A DNA stretch of 64,000 nt, from assembly GCF_000004075.3 (NCBI RefSeq), contig NC_026655.2:6138001-6202000 (forward strand), written 5' to 3'. The position numbers were made by a program, and so were the translations under genes. This DNA comes from Cucumis sativus. Its lineage: Eukaryota; Streptophyta; Magnoliopsida; Cucurbitales; Cucurbitaceae. Below the pieces are notes generated by a model that ran no database searches, was not told where the DNA came from, and saw only the letters and a list, made by a program, of their open reading frames with translations. Below, piece after piece: positions 1 through 13,084 of the stretch (within the stretch, counting starts at the first letter, position 1; each line of letters starts with the position of its first letter).

Positions 1-230
1 GCTCAGCAAAATGATGGCATTTGGAACCCCATTTTGCAAAAATATACACAAATATCCTCAGCCTTAATTCTACTTCTACCTTTGTAGATTATGTACCAAA
101 GCTGAGATGGGGAAGAACTTCATGATTTTGTAGTAAAGGATTTAATCATTTTTATGCATTCTTCTCTATTTCAGATTTGGCATCTCAAAAACTCGATATG
201 TATTTTCTTTTTTTTCTTTTCTCTTTCTTT
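1..230 (-). other. 3' flank / likely 3' UTR of the CDK-like kinase gene
   Basis: This stretch lies just past the stop codon (231-233, minus strand) of the kinase gene and shows no reading frame or motif of its own. It is AT-rich with pyrimidine tracts, as expected of a plant 3' UTR and flank. The transcript end cannot be placed from sequence alone. Confidence 0.4.
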
Positions 231-3200
231 TTATTTACCCCTAAACAACAGATCCATTGATAACCCGATTGATGGCTTCAATGCACGGATGAACTTTCGA
301 GATGAAGACATCGAGGAGTTATCTTTATCTCCTTTCTTCCTCCGAGAAGGTCCCCCGGCAGCTACTGAACTTTTAACAGATCCTGACTTTGAACTAAAAA
401 TGGAGGAGCTGAATGAAGTATCAGCTGCCCCAAATGATAGATGGCCCCTCTGGGACGTCTCGTGTGGCGGATATCCCACGGCCCCATCTTGATGAGGTGG
501 AGGAAACTTCTCACTCTTGCTCTTACCATTTGCATTTGTCGCATTTCTCCACCTCTGAATAGCAGACACATTCGTTAATAACTAATGGAAAGATTGAAAT
601 GTAGGGAGGATAAACAAGGAAGTTTGACTTACATCTAAGTTTGCTTGTATCTCTGCATTAGCTTCAGGAGCTGGGACAGCACGACCAACCCGATCCCGTC
701 CTCTTACTCTCCTTCCACCACCGTCAACAGCTGTTGATTTCCCATTTAGACCCCTTTGCCTGAAATGAAAGCATAAATTGCTTGTTAAGATACCAAGACT
801 GATCTAGATGATTGAAACACCAGCAAGGGGAAGGAGGGGGAAAAACCTTCTAGCTTCCTCATCTCTCAACTTTACATCCAATTCTTTGCTAGGAGGGTAT
901 TTAGGTAGACTTGACGGTTCACAGGCAAGAGGCTCGGTAGTAAAGAACTGTAATCAGAAAGATTAAATATATAGTTTTATGCAAAACTAAACATTTTTAT
1001 TTTGCGTAAGCAATATTATGAAGCAAAATTACTCACTTCGCTATTCAGAGCAGCAGTGGCAGTACCTCTCCCATCGGGGTCCATTGTAAGGAGAGATTCG
1101 ATAAGAGGTAGAGAAGAAGGTGGAAAATCTTTTAAAGTTTCTGCAATGCAGCGTTTGTATGGTTGTTGGGGTTTAAATAGAGTTGCATTTGGCAATTTGT
1201 ACTTCTTCCAGTAATCCTCAGATGGAGAACCACATAATTTAAATATCTTATGGAGTTGTTCAACCTAACAGAAAAAGTTATCCACGATCAACTTCACACA
1301 GTGATGATGCATCAGTTTAAGATGAACATATATCTTGTAAGAACTGAGGTGAAAAAATAGAATTAAGTGTTGGAATAGACTCTTAAAACAGTTGCATTAT
1401 GAACTGAAATTGGAAGTTAAAAATGTAAGCACAAAATCATTGTCGACATTTTTCTTAAGTACACTTCACTGTCGTCTGGTGTCATAATCACGTGCCCATT
1501 TTTTATGATAAAAGAATTTAAATAATTGAAATATCAAGCATTTTCTTAACATTTTCACATGAAAAGGATTTAAATGATTGAAATATCATGCAACAGCTAA
1601 TGTATGAATTCTTTACATATTTGATGAAAAATCAATTATTTTTCACAATCATTAAAAGCTCAATAATTAATAGCATCATATTTTGTGGATCGGCCAATTT
1701 AGTTCATTAGAGACAGGTAAAATATAGTAAGAACCACAGAAAAATGTTACAAAATAAGAAGATAGGTGAGGAGGAATAGAGAGATAGAAGTAGCAATACC
1801 TCTGTCCTTCCTGGCATGATCGGCCTCCCAGCAAGCAGCTCGGCCAAGATGCAGCCAGCACTCCAAAGATCAACCCCTGTACCATAAAGAGTCGCTCCAA
1901 GTAATAATTCAGGAGGACGGTACCAAAGGGTTACTACTCGACTAGTCATATGTTGGTTCTGTTCAGGATCAAAGAAAGTAGCTAACCCAAAATCAGCTAT
2001 TTTCAGTATTCCTTCGTTATCAATTAGCAAATTGGAACCCTTTATATCACGATGCAAGACACCTCGGTTGTGACAATGCTCAAGCCCCAACAATAGTTGC
2101 TTCATATAGCACTTGACCTGGTAGAAAAGTTACAGCCAATCTTTTAATGTTTTTGACATAATCAATGTGGCAAATGTCACAGGTAGCTACCCTCTGTAGT
2201 ATGCAAGAAACCTCTGAGAATGCATTAGCATACAATCTACTACTTGGAAAAGTTTGAAGAGGCCTACTTGAAGTTAAACTAGAGTTTTTCTGTCTCCAAT
2301 TATCTTAGATCACTTCACTTAACCAATCATCAAATTTGAAACGTAGCTATTTCTTGAGACATAAGGAGATGATAAACAACGGAAACTAAAGGGACACAAG
2401 CAATCTTGTTTCTTATTTTCTTTTTAACTACAAAATTCGCAATTCTGAAAGTATAAAATCATGTCTAAGTGAGCAGTATGCTTGTTCACTGAAAATTGAA
2501 ATTCAGCCAAAGATTAGTATAACGTGGAAATTTCTGTTTGAGTCTCTTCTTCTCTATGTACAGAGAATCCGGAACAAATATGTGAATCCAAATGCACAGA
2601 GATGTCGAAGAAACTAAGAACACTTTTTTATCTAATCCAACCGAAACCAAATTAACTACAGGACAATATTAACTAATTTAGAATTTACTTTATATATCTC
2701 TCCGATCTTCTTGTAGCTTAATGAAGTCAAAAACATGAAATTTCGCAAGAAACCTGCTAAATTTGCTTTTAAGAGGAAGAAGACAAAAGGAAGAAAAATG
2801 CCAAAAAAAATCCAAGTATCTCATGCCCTTGCAGTAATATTGAAACACAGAGCAATAAGTGCGAAAAGGAAAACAAAAGCCAAACAGAGCAGGCCAGAAC
2901 ATCAACTCAAAACCTAAGAAAATTTCGCCGGAAAAATATCAATTACAATAAACAACACCGAAATTCATATTCAAAACACAACGAAATGAACGGGTTCAAC
3001 CAATATTAGAAACAATCTGGATTAACCGGAACAGATACCTGAGGCTCCGTGAACTTGACTCCTTGACCGGCAGCAAGTCCGGCGAGGTCGTGCTCCATAT
3101 ACTCAAAGACTAAGTAAAGACTACACGACATTCTCGAAGTAACCAAGCCTTCAAGCTTAAGCACATTGGGATGATCGAGGCGTTTCAGAACCAAAATCTC

Positions 3201-3757
3201 TCTGGCCATAAACCTTACACTCTCCGGTTCTAAATTATCAAACCTAACCTTCTTCAGAGCTACAATTTTCCCCGTAATAAGATCTCTCGCCTTGTACACA
3301 TTGCTATAAGTCCCTTGCCCAATCTGAATCACCACCAACAACAACAAAAAATCACACAAACTTCCACAACTACTGAATCAAGACAAAAAAAAACAAAAAG
3401 TGAGAAAAAAAAAGTGAGAAAAAAAAAACGATCACGAACACGTGGCAAGCAGACCTTAGCAAGCTTCTCAAACGTATTAGCTCGACGAGGCGTCCATCCT
3501 TGGATAACCTCGCCGGCGACAGCCAGTAGCCAAGACGGCCAACCTTGCTCATTCCTGTGGCAAAGGCCCGGCGAAGGCCTCCGACGCTCTACAGAGCAGG
3601 AATCCAAGTCCTGCCGAACTCCCTGATTTTGTAATGAAGTTGTGTGTTTGTTAACAGCGTGGATATGAGAGAGGTGATCGGTGGTGCGGCGGCGATGGGT
3701 AGGTCCTGATGGGCCGAGGTGAGCGTCGGCGGCTGGTGTGCCAAGAACGCAACCCAT
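231..3757 (-). CDS. CDK-like serine/threonine protein kinase with MGC N-terminus (IBS1 / At5g50860-type)
   Basis: Seven exons: 3757-3455, 3323-3039, 2117-1800, 1264-1037, 947-847, 759-633, 554-231. They join in phase into 561 residues. The protein starts MGCVLG, a classic N-myristoylation and palmitoylation signal, so membrane attachment is inferred. The kinase domain runs from about residue 95: glycine loop GQGTYSNVY (103-111), catalytic Lys in VALKK (125), cyclin-binding-helix equivalent [14 protein letters not shown] (Asp 220), DFG (238-240) and a CDK-type T-loop ending [12 protein letters not shown]. The C-terminal ~180 residues are basic and Ser-rich and end LLFRGK. Plant relatives belong to the CDKC-like group that includes IBS1. 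Substrate and cyclin are unknown. The start is chosen because MGC is shared by the family and exon 1 is open from it. Intron 3 carries a short duplicated segment. Confidence 0.93.
1510..1592. repeat. 31-bp direct repeat in a kinase intron
   Basis: Copies at 1510-1540 and 1562-1592 differ at three positions and are offset by 52 bp, within the intron between exons 3 and 4 of the kinase gene. It looks like a small local duplication. No function is suggested. Confidence 0.8.
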
Positions 3758-6700
3758 TGGGGAATGTCCCGGAGCTCATAGAGTGATGCTTTTAAGTCAT
3801 GAAGGAAGGAGAAGGAAAATGGAAGGAGGTGATGATTATGGAAGAAGAGAAGAGAGAAGTTTTGGGCATTTGTTTGAGATTTTAGGAATCAGTGAGTTGG
3901 AGAATGGAGAAGACGGTGAGAGTGAAAACTCGTCAAGGCCTTTTCTTTTTTTTCTTTCAATTTTTCAATTGTTATTAAAATTAAGAATTTGATTTTTATT
4001 TTGTCTTTTGAGTGAATATTGAGGCCTTGTTTTTGTCTTAAATTACAAAAATACCTTTTGTAAATATTTCAATAATTTTGTGAATTTATAAAAAAAGTTC
4101 CTACTTTCTTTTTAAAAAATAATGAACTCACTTTGCTATGACAATTCTATTAAAATTTAACTACATTCTATTAAACATATATCATAATCTTCAATTAAAA
4201 AATAAAATCAAACCTAAATCTATCCTTACATTTATATCTTTTAAATAATAATTCATTTTTTTATCACCACTTCATATTAAACCATTGGAATAGTGTATAC
4301 TTACTTTTATTCATTATAAGTTATAGGCCTAATCACAATAATTTATTATTGATTCAACTTTTTAGAATCAAAATTATCTTTAACCAATTATTATTTTAAA
4401 ATTGACAAGAATGCCTAAATTTGTAACTTAACTTTAAATATAAGCAAAGTCAAATAATGTTTTCTTTTATATTTTTCTATTGAAAAATTCCCTTTTCAAA
4501 GAAAAGGCAGACAACTTTTTCTACCATTAGATATATATAAATAAATTTGCAGTCCTAATGCGTAAGGAAAACGGTAATTGATGATTATATTGTATGGTTT
4601 GATTTTGTTTTAAACTATATATAGATGTCACTTTCTTTTAATAAATATAATCAAATATAGTGATGGTTAAAAATCAGAAAGTCTAGAAAATTTTCAAATT
4701 CAAAGTATAAAAAAAAAAAAAAAAAAAAAGAGGGTAGAGTCAAAGAATGAGATTTGAATTTTTTTATTTGAGAAAAGAGAAAAGGAGAAAAAGAGAGTTA
4801 TTGTGAAATAAATATAACCTACCAAGCTGAAAGTATTAAAAAGGGGTGTTTTGTTAGAGGAAGTTGATGAGCCACATTTATTGCTCACAATTTGAGCCTC
4901 ACAATGGAGACCTACGTTTTGGTCTTATTTGGTGCCCAAAATAACAAAATTCCTCTTTCTTTTTTTTTTCTTTTGAATTTTAGACCAACTTTTATAATAT
5001 AGTCCGACTTCTATGATTGATACACTCGTTAAAACATAAATATCTTACTATTTAAATATTTATATTAATCGTTATTATATGCAATAACTAACTATTGGAT
5101 AAAAACTTTATTCATTAATTTATGAATCAACAAAAGTGGTAGTTTTTTTTATAAAAAAATCTCAATTAAGTTGAAATTGCAAGTATTTATTTTCCCTATT
5201 TATTATGGGCCCTTAGTTTGGTTTGGTTTAATTCTTTGATGTTAGAACATATATGTTAGGGTACAAAAATATATACAGAAAGGGGAATTGAGAGTAGAGA
5301 GTAGAGAAAGGGATCTCTTAGTTTAATTAACTACTAAACATGAATAAAAGTGTCTTAGTTAATAGATAAAGGAGGTAAAAATGGATTATGAGAAATATTA
5401 TAGGGTTGAAAATCGATTTTAAAAATATTATTGTATAGTTGAATTTTATCATTAATTAATTTTGATGTATGAATTAGGGTGTTGAAAATGAGATGTAGGA
5501 TGTAGGGAGGATTATTTGATGAAATTTGAAAATGAAGGCTACAAATATTGACCAAACAAAAGCATTCCACCAAAAACATTCTTAGAGAGGTTAGTTCTTA
5601 ATTTATACAACAAAGTCAGTGTTTGATAGAGAACATAATTAGACATTTCGTAATGTTATTTTATTCAAACCCATGCTTTGGTTGACAACCAACCACCACT
5701 GACTTGAATCTTTGCATAATTCAAGGAAATCAAACTCACATATTAATCTTATATTACTTTTGAATATTCTTTCTTCTCGAATAATCTATTTTGTTTGAGC
5801 ATAATAATCATATTGTTTGTTTATTAATCTAATTTTGTTTAAGCATAGTATTCAACTGAGTTTAAGAGATCCAAAATTTTCCAAACTAACTCTAACTCAA
5901 GTAAATGATAATGAAAAGAGAAGTGAGTGTTGTGTTGTGTTAAATAATAATAAATGGTTGAAGGAAGAAGTGGAGACACTTTGGTTTCATCTGTTTCCAT
6001 TAAATCTCTTTGAAGCACAGTGTCATGCTCTACTTTTCCACAACAAATTTACATTTCAGATTCTTAATTCATTCCTTTCACCCTTATGAAATTTGTCTGT
6101 TTATTTTGTTTCTCTGTTCATAACAAATGTATATCATTGGAATCTTTTTTTGTTCATACCCAAAAGCAAAAATGAAAAATGTGTTTTTATGATGATGATG
6201 ATTGGTGAGATAGCTTAAAGTTGGGGTAACCACAAAAAAAGATGAGAACCCGAAAGGGAATTTTTGGTGTTGGGGATTCAAAAGTTGGAGAATCCTGTTC
6301 TTATTATTAAACTAAAATCCTTTCTCTTCTTCTTCTTCTTTTTTCTTTTCCTAACTTAAGAATTCCCATCATTTTAATTTCTTTTTTCTTTTGTTGGAAT
6401 ATCGATTGAAAAAAAAGGTACAATTTCATTGAATAATTAGGTATGGATATATAAATTTTATAATATATCTTATATCCACGTTGGAGTAGAAATTCTCAAA
6501 ATGTCGAAACAAACGGCTCTAACAAATATATGAGCAACACTATTACTTGATTTGTGACAAAAGTTGAAAGAAGCAACATTATTTACAAAGAAAGCGAAAA
6601 AACTAATTTCATCAACAAAAGATATATTGTATATTTGTCAGATCTATTACTCTCGGTTGAATTTATCTCAACAACAACGTAGATTAAACAAACAGTCTTT

Positions 6701-7855
6701 TTAGTAACATGGTAAACAAAACAAAAGGTGTGGATAATTATGAATGTTTGAAGACAAAAATGGAGGATGGGATTAGTTGTTTGATTGGTGTTTTTAAAAT
6801 TTCTATGTTTCTTTCCATAAAAAAGGAGACAAATGGTCAAATTTTTTCTCATTTGTCTTGAATTAAAAAAGCAATAAAGAAGAAGAAGAAGAAAAAGAGA
6901 AGAAATCATTTAGATTTTGGTTGCTATTAACTCCTTTTGATTGTCACTTCTTCTTCAATCTTCCACACTTGTCTTTGTCTCTCTTTGCATTCTTAAATGC
7001 TTTCTCCTTTTGTTTAATGATTTTGTCCATCACTTTGCCCATCATTGTGTATAAATACCTATTTTTCTCCTTACACAATTTGACCATATCTCTCTCTACC
7101 CATAATCCAAGACACAATCACTGTCTTCCTCTCTTAGTGTGGCACAACTCATTATAATATTTTGCTACAACTGCTTTTGTTTCTTTTATAGCTTCATTTT
7201 TCTATATTTGTTTGTTATGGTTATGTAGTATACATTATTCTAAAGTTTCATAACATAATAAGATATGAGATGCAAACTACACATTTCATATGTATGAATA
7301 TGATGCATGTATCTTAATTTTTAAAAAAATCACTCATACATCTTAAATTCTAAATTTATATAGGATTACAGAGTTATTCACTTAACAAAAAGAATCACCT
7401 TCGGATAATTAGATAATCTATCGATTTCCATGTTGAGTTAAGAGGCCAAACCTCTTCTCTAAACCATATTATGAGTCTAAAATATTCTTTTGTATAAAAC
7501 ACGTCCTATTAGACATTTGGTGAGCCTAACCCCTTTTCCTAGACCAATTTTGGTTTTTAGGTGTAACTTTTGGTTCATGTCGTGTTATTCTTTTAACATT
7601 TTTTTTTTCTGTCAATTATCCCTTCATTCTAAAATCACCAATAACATTAGTGGTTTTATTGTAGTGCTTCTACTGAGTTACAAAAATTGAGGCAGAAGAA
7701 GAAGCACAATTTTAGTAGGTTTGTGAAGTATTTTGACAATCTTGTTAATCTCCTTGCTTGAAAATGAATGTTGAGAGAAAGCAAGAACATGAATATTGAA
7801 ATATTATTCATTCGAAGAACGTAGGCCAAATTGGAGAATTGCTATCTACTGATAA
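3758..7855. other. Gene-free AT-rich DNA upstream of the kinase gene
   Basis: The first ~230 bp next to the kinase ATG are purine-rich on the plus strand and probably hold its leader and promoter. Beyond that there are only short low-complexity frames without codon structure. Visible features are a run of 21 A at 4709-4729, a short (GAA)n near 6878-6893 and pyrimidine-rich stretches at 6310-6390 and 6930-7010. No RNA gene, tRNA boxes or coding exon was recognised. Confidence 0.6.
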
Positions 7856-7937
7856 TGTGGGCTGGGCATGAAGGCCCATATGGAACGTCAAGCCTATATC
7901 GGCCCAGCCGACGTGAAAGAGTTTGCCCAGTTGGGTG
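7856..7937. promoter_or_regulatory. Cluster of TGGGCY / GGCCCA (site II-like) motifs
   Basis: Within about 80 bp there are TGGGCT (858-863), TGGGCA (863-868), GGCCCA (873-878 and 901-906), GCCCAG (925-930) and a GACGTG core (910-915). TGGGCC/T site II elements are known TCP-factor sites in proximal promoters of plant housekeeping genes. No gene starts here, so the cluster may mark an unannotated transcript or the edge of a mobile element. Confidence 0.4.
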
Positions 7938-8084
7938 TATATCCAGCCTTCAAATTGCGCTCACAAGGCCTTCAATTTTACTTACGCCATTGTTTTTCAA
8001 TCCCTATGGGACACCAGGGCAGATACACTCTTTTGGTAAATTCGCTTTTATTTATAAAAAAAAATTATAACTGATACATAATCG

Positions 8085-8300
8085 ATATAGCAACATTTAA
8101 AAGAAATTGCAAATATACCAAAATCTATCACTGATAGACTCGTATAATTTATCAATGATAGACCAATATCTGCAACAAAATCTATCAGTGATAAACTTTC
8201 ATCATTAATAGAATTTAACAAATTTTGTTATATTTGCAAAAACTTTAAATGTTAGTATATACTTAATTATTTTGAATCTAATTGCTAAATTTGCAACTAT
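8085..8300. repeat. Short dispersed repeat with CTATCA..TGATAG core (MITE-like)
   Basis: An AT-rich block contains several copies of CTATCA(C/G)TGATAG and the related CAATGATAG, flanked by nearly complementary ends: a left part with AGCAA..AAATTGCAAATAT and a right part with ATATTTGCAAA..TTTAAATG. Related blocks occur at 18.9-19.1, 22.5-22.7 and 24.5-24.65 kb. The inverted arrangement and small size suggest a non-autonomous DNA element. The superfamily is not identified. Confidence 0.5.
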
Positions 8301-9101
8301 TCTTTTCTTTTCTTGCACTAGGTAGTACCGTAGTGAGGGAGAAGAGTAATCTGAATAACTCGATAATACGGATTACCCAACTCATATTATTGTAAATGTA
8401 GCAAAATCTATCATAAATTTGACCATCCATCAGTAATGGACTGAGCTTATCTCAATTTTGATATATCTATAAATTGTTTTGCATTTTATTATATTTAATA
8501 ATAATATAAATATATTTTCTATATTTGCAACGATTGTTATAATTGTATTTTATTCGATTAGTCATTTGTGTTAAATTAAAACTTTTTTATGATGTTATAT
8601 TTTTTATACGCACGAGTTTACATGCACCACGACTAGTTTCATGAAACAACCCATCAGTCGTAGCCCCTAACCCCTCCATCGTTTTTTGATGTTCCTATAC
8701 TACAATTGGGCCCACCATGATCGTTCATACAATGTTGTAGAATGATAAAAGGAATATTTTATAACATATAGTTAGTTAATAAATTAATTAACAGTAGATT
8801 AAAATAGCTCCAGTAATATTTAATTGATAGTCTACAACTATTTCCGTTGTTTATGAAAGGAATAAATTGACATTTAAGCTTCTACCCAACACATATACAA
8901 TCCCAAGAATCATATATATATTGATATACTAATATAATAAATACGTTTAGAATAACTACATATTATTACTATTATAACTAATCATTAGATATTAAAAGCC
9001 CATATATGGATTATTTGCAAGAACACATGGAATAACTTGAAGGAAGAGCGTAAAAGATAAATTCAAACTAAAAAAACGTCAAGGATTGGTGGGGCTATAG
9101 G

Positions 9102-9147
9102 AATTGTTTCTTTTTTGAAATTGTTTCTTTTTTGAAATTGTTTTTGA
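9102..9147. repeat. 17-bp tandem repeat, about 2.7 copies
   Basis: Two perfect adjacent copies of AATTGTTTCTTTTTTGA (9102-9118 and 9119-9135) are followed by a shortened third copy. This is probably replication slippage in non-coding DNA. Confidence 0.85.
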
Positions 9148-9378
9148 ACCAAAGGGAATATAGTTTATCAATATAATCTAACCAAAGATTTCATTCCAAA
9201 TTGATTAAATAAATTCACAATACAAATCAGTCCAAACATATTTATTACTTAATTATAAGGTAATCACAAAAAATGAAAAAAGGAATTAAGAAAAAGAAAA
9301 AGAATCCAAATTAATAAAACATAATGTATCCAACATGTGTACCAATTGCATGGTTCTGCACGGCGACCAAGTTGACAA

Positions 9379-9516
9379 AAGCTTATAAAATATATATTTA
9401 TATATATATGCAAGGACAAAATGAGTCGGGTGCATGCATGTGTATTTATATTTATTGTCACAAAAATTACATAAACAAAGCATATGTAGTTATAATATAT
9501 ATGTGTGTGTGTGTAT
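9379..9516. repeat. TA- and GT-rich simple repeats
   Basis: Short TA runs occur around 9384-9410 and a TA-to-GT dinucleotide run around 9494-9516. The small frames predicted here on both strands are by-products of the simple sequence. Confidence 0.7.
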
Positions 9517-9764
9517 GCAACTGCTTTCTTGCCCTTGGTTGAAATCATATTGGTTCAAATTTTCTATTTATTTTTTCATTTATATAAATCATACCTTGAT
9601 ATTATTATTTATATAGTTAGTGTTTGTTTATTGATGGGCTTTGGGTTATTTATTTATTTATTTTAATATTTAGTATGGATATACTTTTTTTAGAAAAAAA
9701 TTAAAAATATTTGGGAGTTGTTATTTCCGTTTGGGACAGCCCATGCATGAGTTAGGGTTAGGTG

Positions 9765-10045
9765 CTGAATGATGTGGATACATATTATTTGTTGTTAAGA
9801 GAGGGAAAGGGACAAGGCAATTCAATGGTTGAGGGGCCAAAGGCCATAGGGGGTTGCCTCCAGTGGACCCTGGCCCCATTTTTTGGCCGCAACCACCGCC
9901 CTCTCTCTAACCCACTGGTCCCTCCCCGGTTGCCCATTACTAAATACGGTGGTCGTGATCGTAGTGGTAACAATGACGACAACTACGGCGATCATCCTTT
10001 TCTCCTGCCTTGTCGTTTGTCGATCCTCTCACTTGCTTGACATGG
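9765..10045. other. GC-elevated island of unknown nature
   Basis: About 280 bp are far richer in G and C than the surrounding DNA. They contain self-complementary segments: GGCCAAAGGCC, GGCCAAA against TTTGGCC, CCAGTGG against CCACTGG, and GGTTG against CAACC. A 92-codon frame crosses it on the plus strand (9762-10040), but I recognise no protein family and see no flanking exon. It could be an exon of an unrecognised gene, a structured non-coding RNA or a repeat fragment. Confidence 0.3.
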
Positions 10046-10289
10046 GAGATTATTGATATTAGGATAATGTGAGAAATAACAACACAATTATTTCTCACCC
10101 TCCCATTTTGGTTTAAGATTTGTATTAAAATGTTAAGATCACCCCATTCAATAATTAACCATTTATAGTTGATAATTACTTATTGATTTCTATTGTTTAT
10201 TTTGATTAATTTCAAAGGAAAGAAAAAAATAAAACAAAAAACAAAAAACAAAACCAGTTATTACTTTCACAAGGTTTGAAATTTGTTGT

Positions 10290-10335
10290 TAGGTTTAGGG
10301 TTTAGAGAGGCGTTGTGTAGAAACCCTTTAACCTA
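10290..10335. repeat. Telomere-like inverted repeat (TTTAGGG / CCCTTTAA)
   Basis: The left arm at 10290-10303 carries a telomere-like TTTAGGGTTT. The right arm at 10321-10335 is its near reverse complement with one extra base. The 17-bp gap would form the loop of a stem of about 14 bp. AAACCCTAA-type telo-boxes are known regulatory elements in plants. Whether this one is active is unknown. Confidence 0.5.
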
Positions 10336-12202
10336 ATTTCCATCTCTCAAACAGCTTAAATTATCATATGATGTTTTTTCTAACAAAAACTAATATTTCT
10401 TTGTTAGCTAACAAATTGTTAGCAAATCCACGAAAATCTGTGTGCTTTGTTAATATCTTTTCTGTTTACACTCTCTCATTTATTTGATTATAGATTTTAT
10501 AACTACATATCAAACAACCATAAACAGTTCAAACTTTTCCTTTTTGTAGTAATGCTTCCCAAAAATGTTTGATAAAATTTTGAAGATGATTTCTTATTAT
10601 CAAACGGTCTAAAAAGTATGTACTTTTCGACAAAGCACTTCTCTATGTAGTCTCTGCGATGTTTCAAGGAAAGAGAGAGTGAATAGAGTGGTCAATTCCA
10701 TGGCCTGACCTTAGGGTTTTCTTTCTTTCTTTTGGCTTAAATAACTATTTTATATCTTTCTTGAAAAAAATTATTTTCCTTTTTTCCTTTCACTGAAAAG
10801 ATAGACAAAGAAAAAGACTTCACTGCCTGAATTCATTCATTCCCATATACCCTTAATTAAACACACACACAAAGAAAGATCTCCAAACAAAAACAATATC
10901 CCCTATTAAACCATGAAAAATTAATAACAATACGATCTTCATCATGTCCTTTTCTCAATTTTTGTACCCATTTGCTTTGTGGTCAAGATTTTCATACTAA
11001 TATCAATTTTTCTTTTACATTATATCTTGATCCATCCCATCATTGTTAATATAAATAAACAATCAAATAAACATATAAAGAGATTTATAAATAAGACCAA
11101 AAAAATTTAGATCAAGTTTTAGCTTCGCTTATAAAAATGATGGTTTGTGATGCTCGAGTATATCAACTTAATTGAGATCTTCTACTCATGTATGGATATC
11201 CCTCTAATAAAAGCTTAGAGAAATATATATAGAAAAAAAAAAAAAAAAGTTGAAATGACAGAAGAGATTAAATAGAAACAGTAATGTAGGCAATGGATAA
11301 TTAATAGCTCTCTCCTAATAATTAGGCAACTAATTAGCAAACAGTGAATTGATTGTGGCTTTAAAAAGTTGGTACATACAATAATTAATCATTCAATAAA
11401 TATAAATCAGAGTGGTATTAAATATAGAGAGATTCTACACAACTTGTCCCATTCATATACCAAAAGGAAAAAAGTAAATAAAAGAAAGAAAGAGTCAAAG
11501 GATGATGGTGAAATTTCGTAGTGATGTTATGTGAAATAGTACAAGACATAGGCCAAACGGAGAGAAACAAGACCATACATGAATGTCGGCTACCTCACAC
11601 ACACCATATTTTAAATAAATCTAAATCTAAATCAATTTTAAAATTAAATGTAGATTGTGATAAGTCCTTAGTATATACTATACAAATATTCATATTAATA
11701 TATTAAATAAAACTATAAACCTAGGTACAAAAATAACCCACTTACCCACAAAACACAAACCATCCATCACTACCTTATCATCAATAAATTAAACAAAACT
11801 TAAAACTTAAAACTAAAGTATAAAATTACAGCATTTTGAAATGTATGAACTAAATTAAAACCAAATGGATAGTAGAAATGAACTTTGAAGTGAAGCAAGC
11901 TAGCTAGATTACTTTAATGTTATTTCATTAATGGATTAATTAATGATATAAGGTGGTGACCACCCAAATTAAATGAGAAGGGAGGGGGCTATGCTTAAGA
12001 TGTTGGAAATAAAAGGCAAGAATGGTCAGGGGGACTACCCAAAGGGCTTCTACGAAAACCTATATTTTTCTTTCTTATAACAATAACACAAGGGTCCCTT
12101 CAAACACCAAATTGATGGGCTGGTAGGTTGCAAATAATTCTAATTACACCATTTCCAGCTATAATTATATTCATTTCCTTTTATTATTATTTACTATTTT
12201 CC

Positions 12203-12226
12203 TATATATATATATATATATATATA
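12203..12226. repeat. (TA)12 microsatellite
   Basis: Twelve uninterrupted TA units in gene-free DNA. Such tracts are usually length-polymorphic. Confidence 0.95.
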
Positions 12227-13084
12227 ATTTTACATCCCATTATTTTCCATTATAACCATAAATATGAATTGGTACTAATTTATTTGGGGGGTGTGACATT
12301 TTTATTAATATAATGAGATAAATTAAAGAAGGGGGAGGGAGATTTGTGATATATGTATATTTATAGAATAGGACATATTGAAGATCAACTTTGGGGTCCA
12401 AAATTATCATGATGAGAACAATTCAACATGTGGGGGCTATGGTACACAACAGCTGCACAACAAGAAAACCCCATTTGATTATCTATTATCTAACTTTGCA
12501 TCTCCCCCCTCTTTTCTTTTATTAATCTTAATCCCAATATATTGGTTTACACATTTCACATTCAATTATTGTTCATCCTCCCTAATCTCGTGCTAATTAT
12601 TTAAATTACTCAAGTCATATACATGAGCTAATTCATTCACTCTTATGCAACGATAGATATCAAGGTTTTTGAATTCATGACTATATATGAATGCTTTTTC
12701 TACTATTTTCATTTCTAATGTGCGCTAATTTATACCAGTTGAGTCAGACTATTCAGAGGTTGTGTTCTTTTCTTGTCTAACTAGTTGTTTTAATAAGGAG
12801 TATCCTTATCTTTATTCTACGAGGTGAATAACTATGCACATGACTTGAGAAATGTCTATTTTATTTATGTTCATCATCCAAGTAACGTCTTGACTCACTC
12901 TATGGCATCAAAGTTATTGGAAGGAAAAACTTCTTTCCTTCCTTTTTCTCCTTAATTTCCATGTGTGGTTTAAGTCCCTAGTTCTTCTTTTGATGTAATT
13001 CTTTAGTCGGTTGTTGTCGTTTGTTTCTTTAAAAAAAATCATTATGTGAGTCATCTATAATTAAGGATAAAAATCACTATTAAT

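Noticed and set aside
2735..2917. Lys/Arg-rich 60-codon plus frame in a kinase intron
   Set aside because: The basic composition comes from AAG/AAA-rich intron sequence. There is no family similarity.
7868..8074. 68- and 79-codon frames after the site II cluster
   Set aside because: They overlap in two phases, run into a repeat and have no recognisable family.
9762..10040. 92-codon plus-strand frame in the GC-rich island
   Set aside because: No recognisable domain, no plausible splice partners, and an overlapping open frame on the opposite strand. Kept only as an island of unknown nature.
11256..11269. miR156-like string TGACAGAAGAGATT
   Set aside because: Only the first 12 or so bases match the mature miRNA, and no complementary arm is visible nearby to form a precursor.
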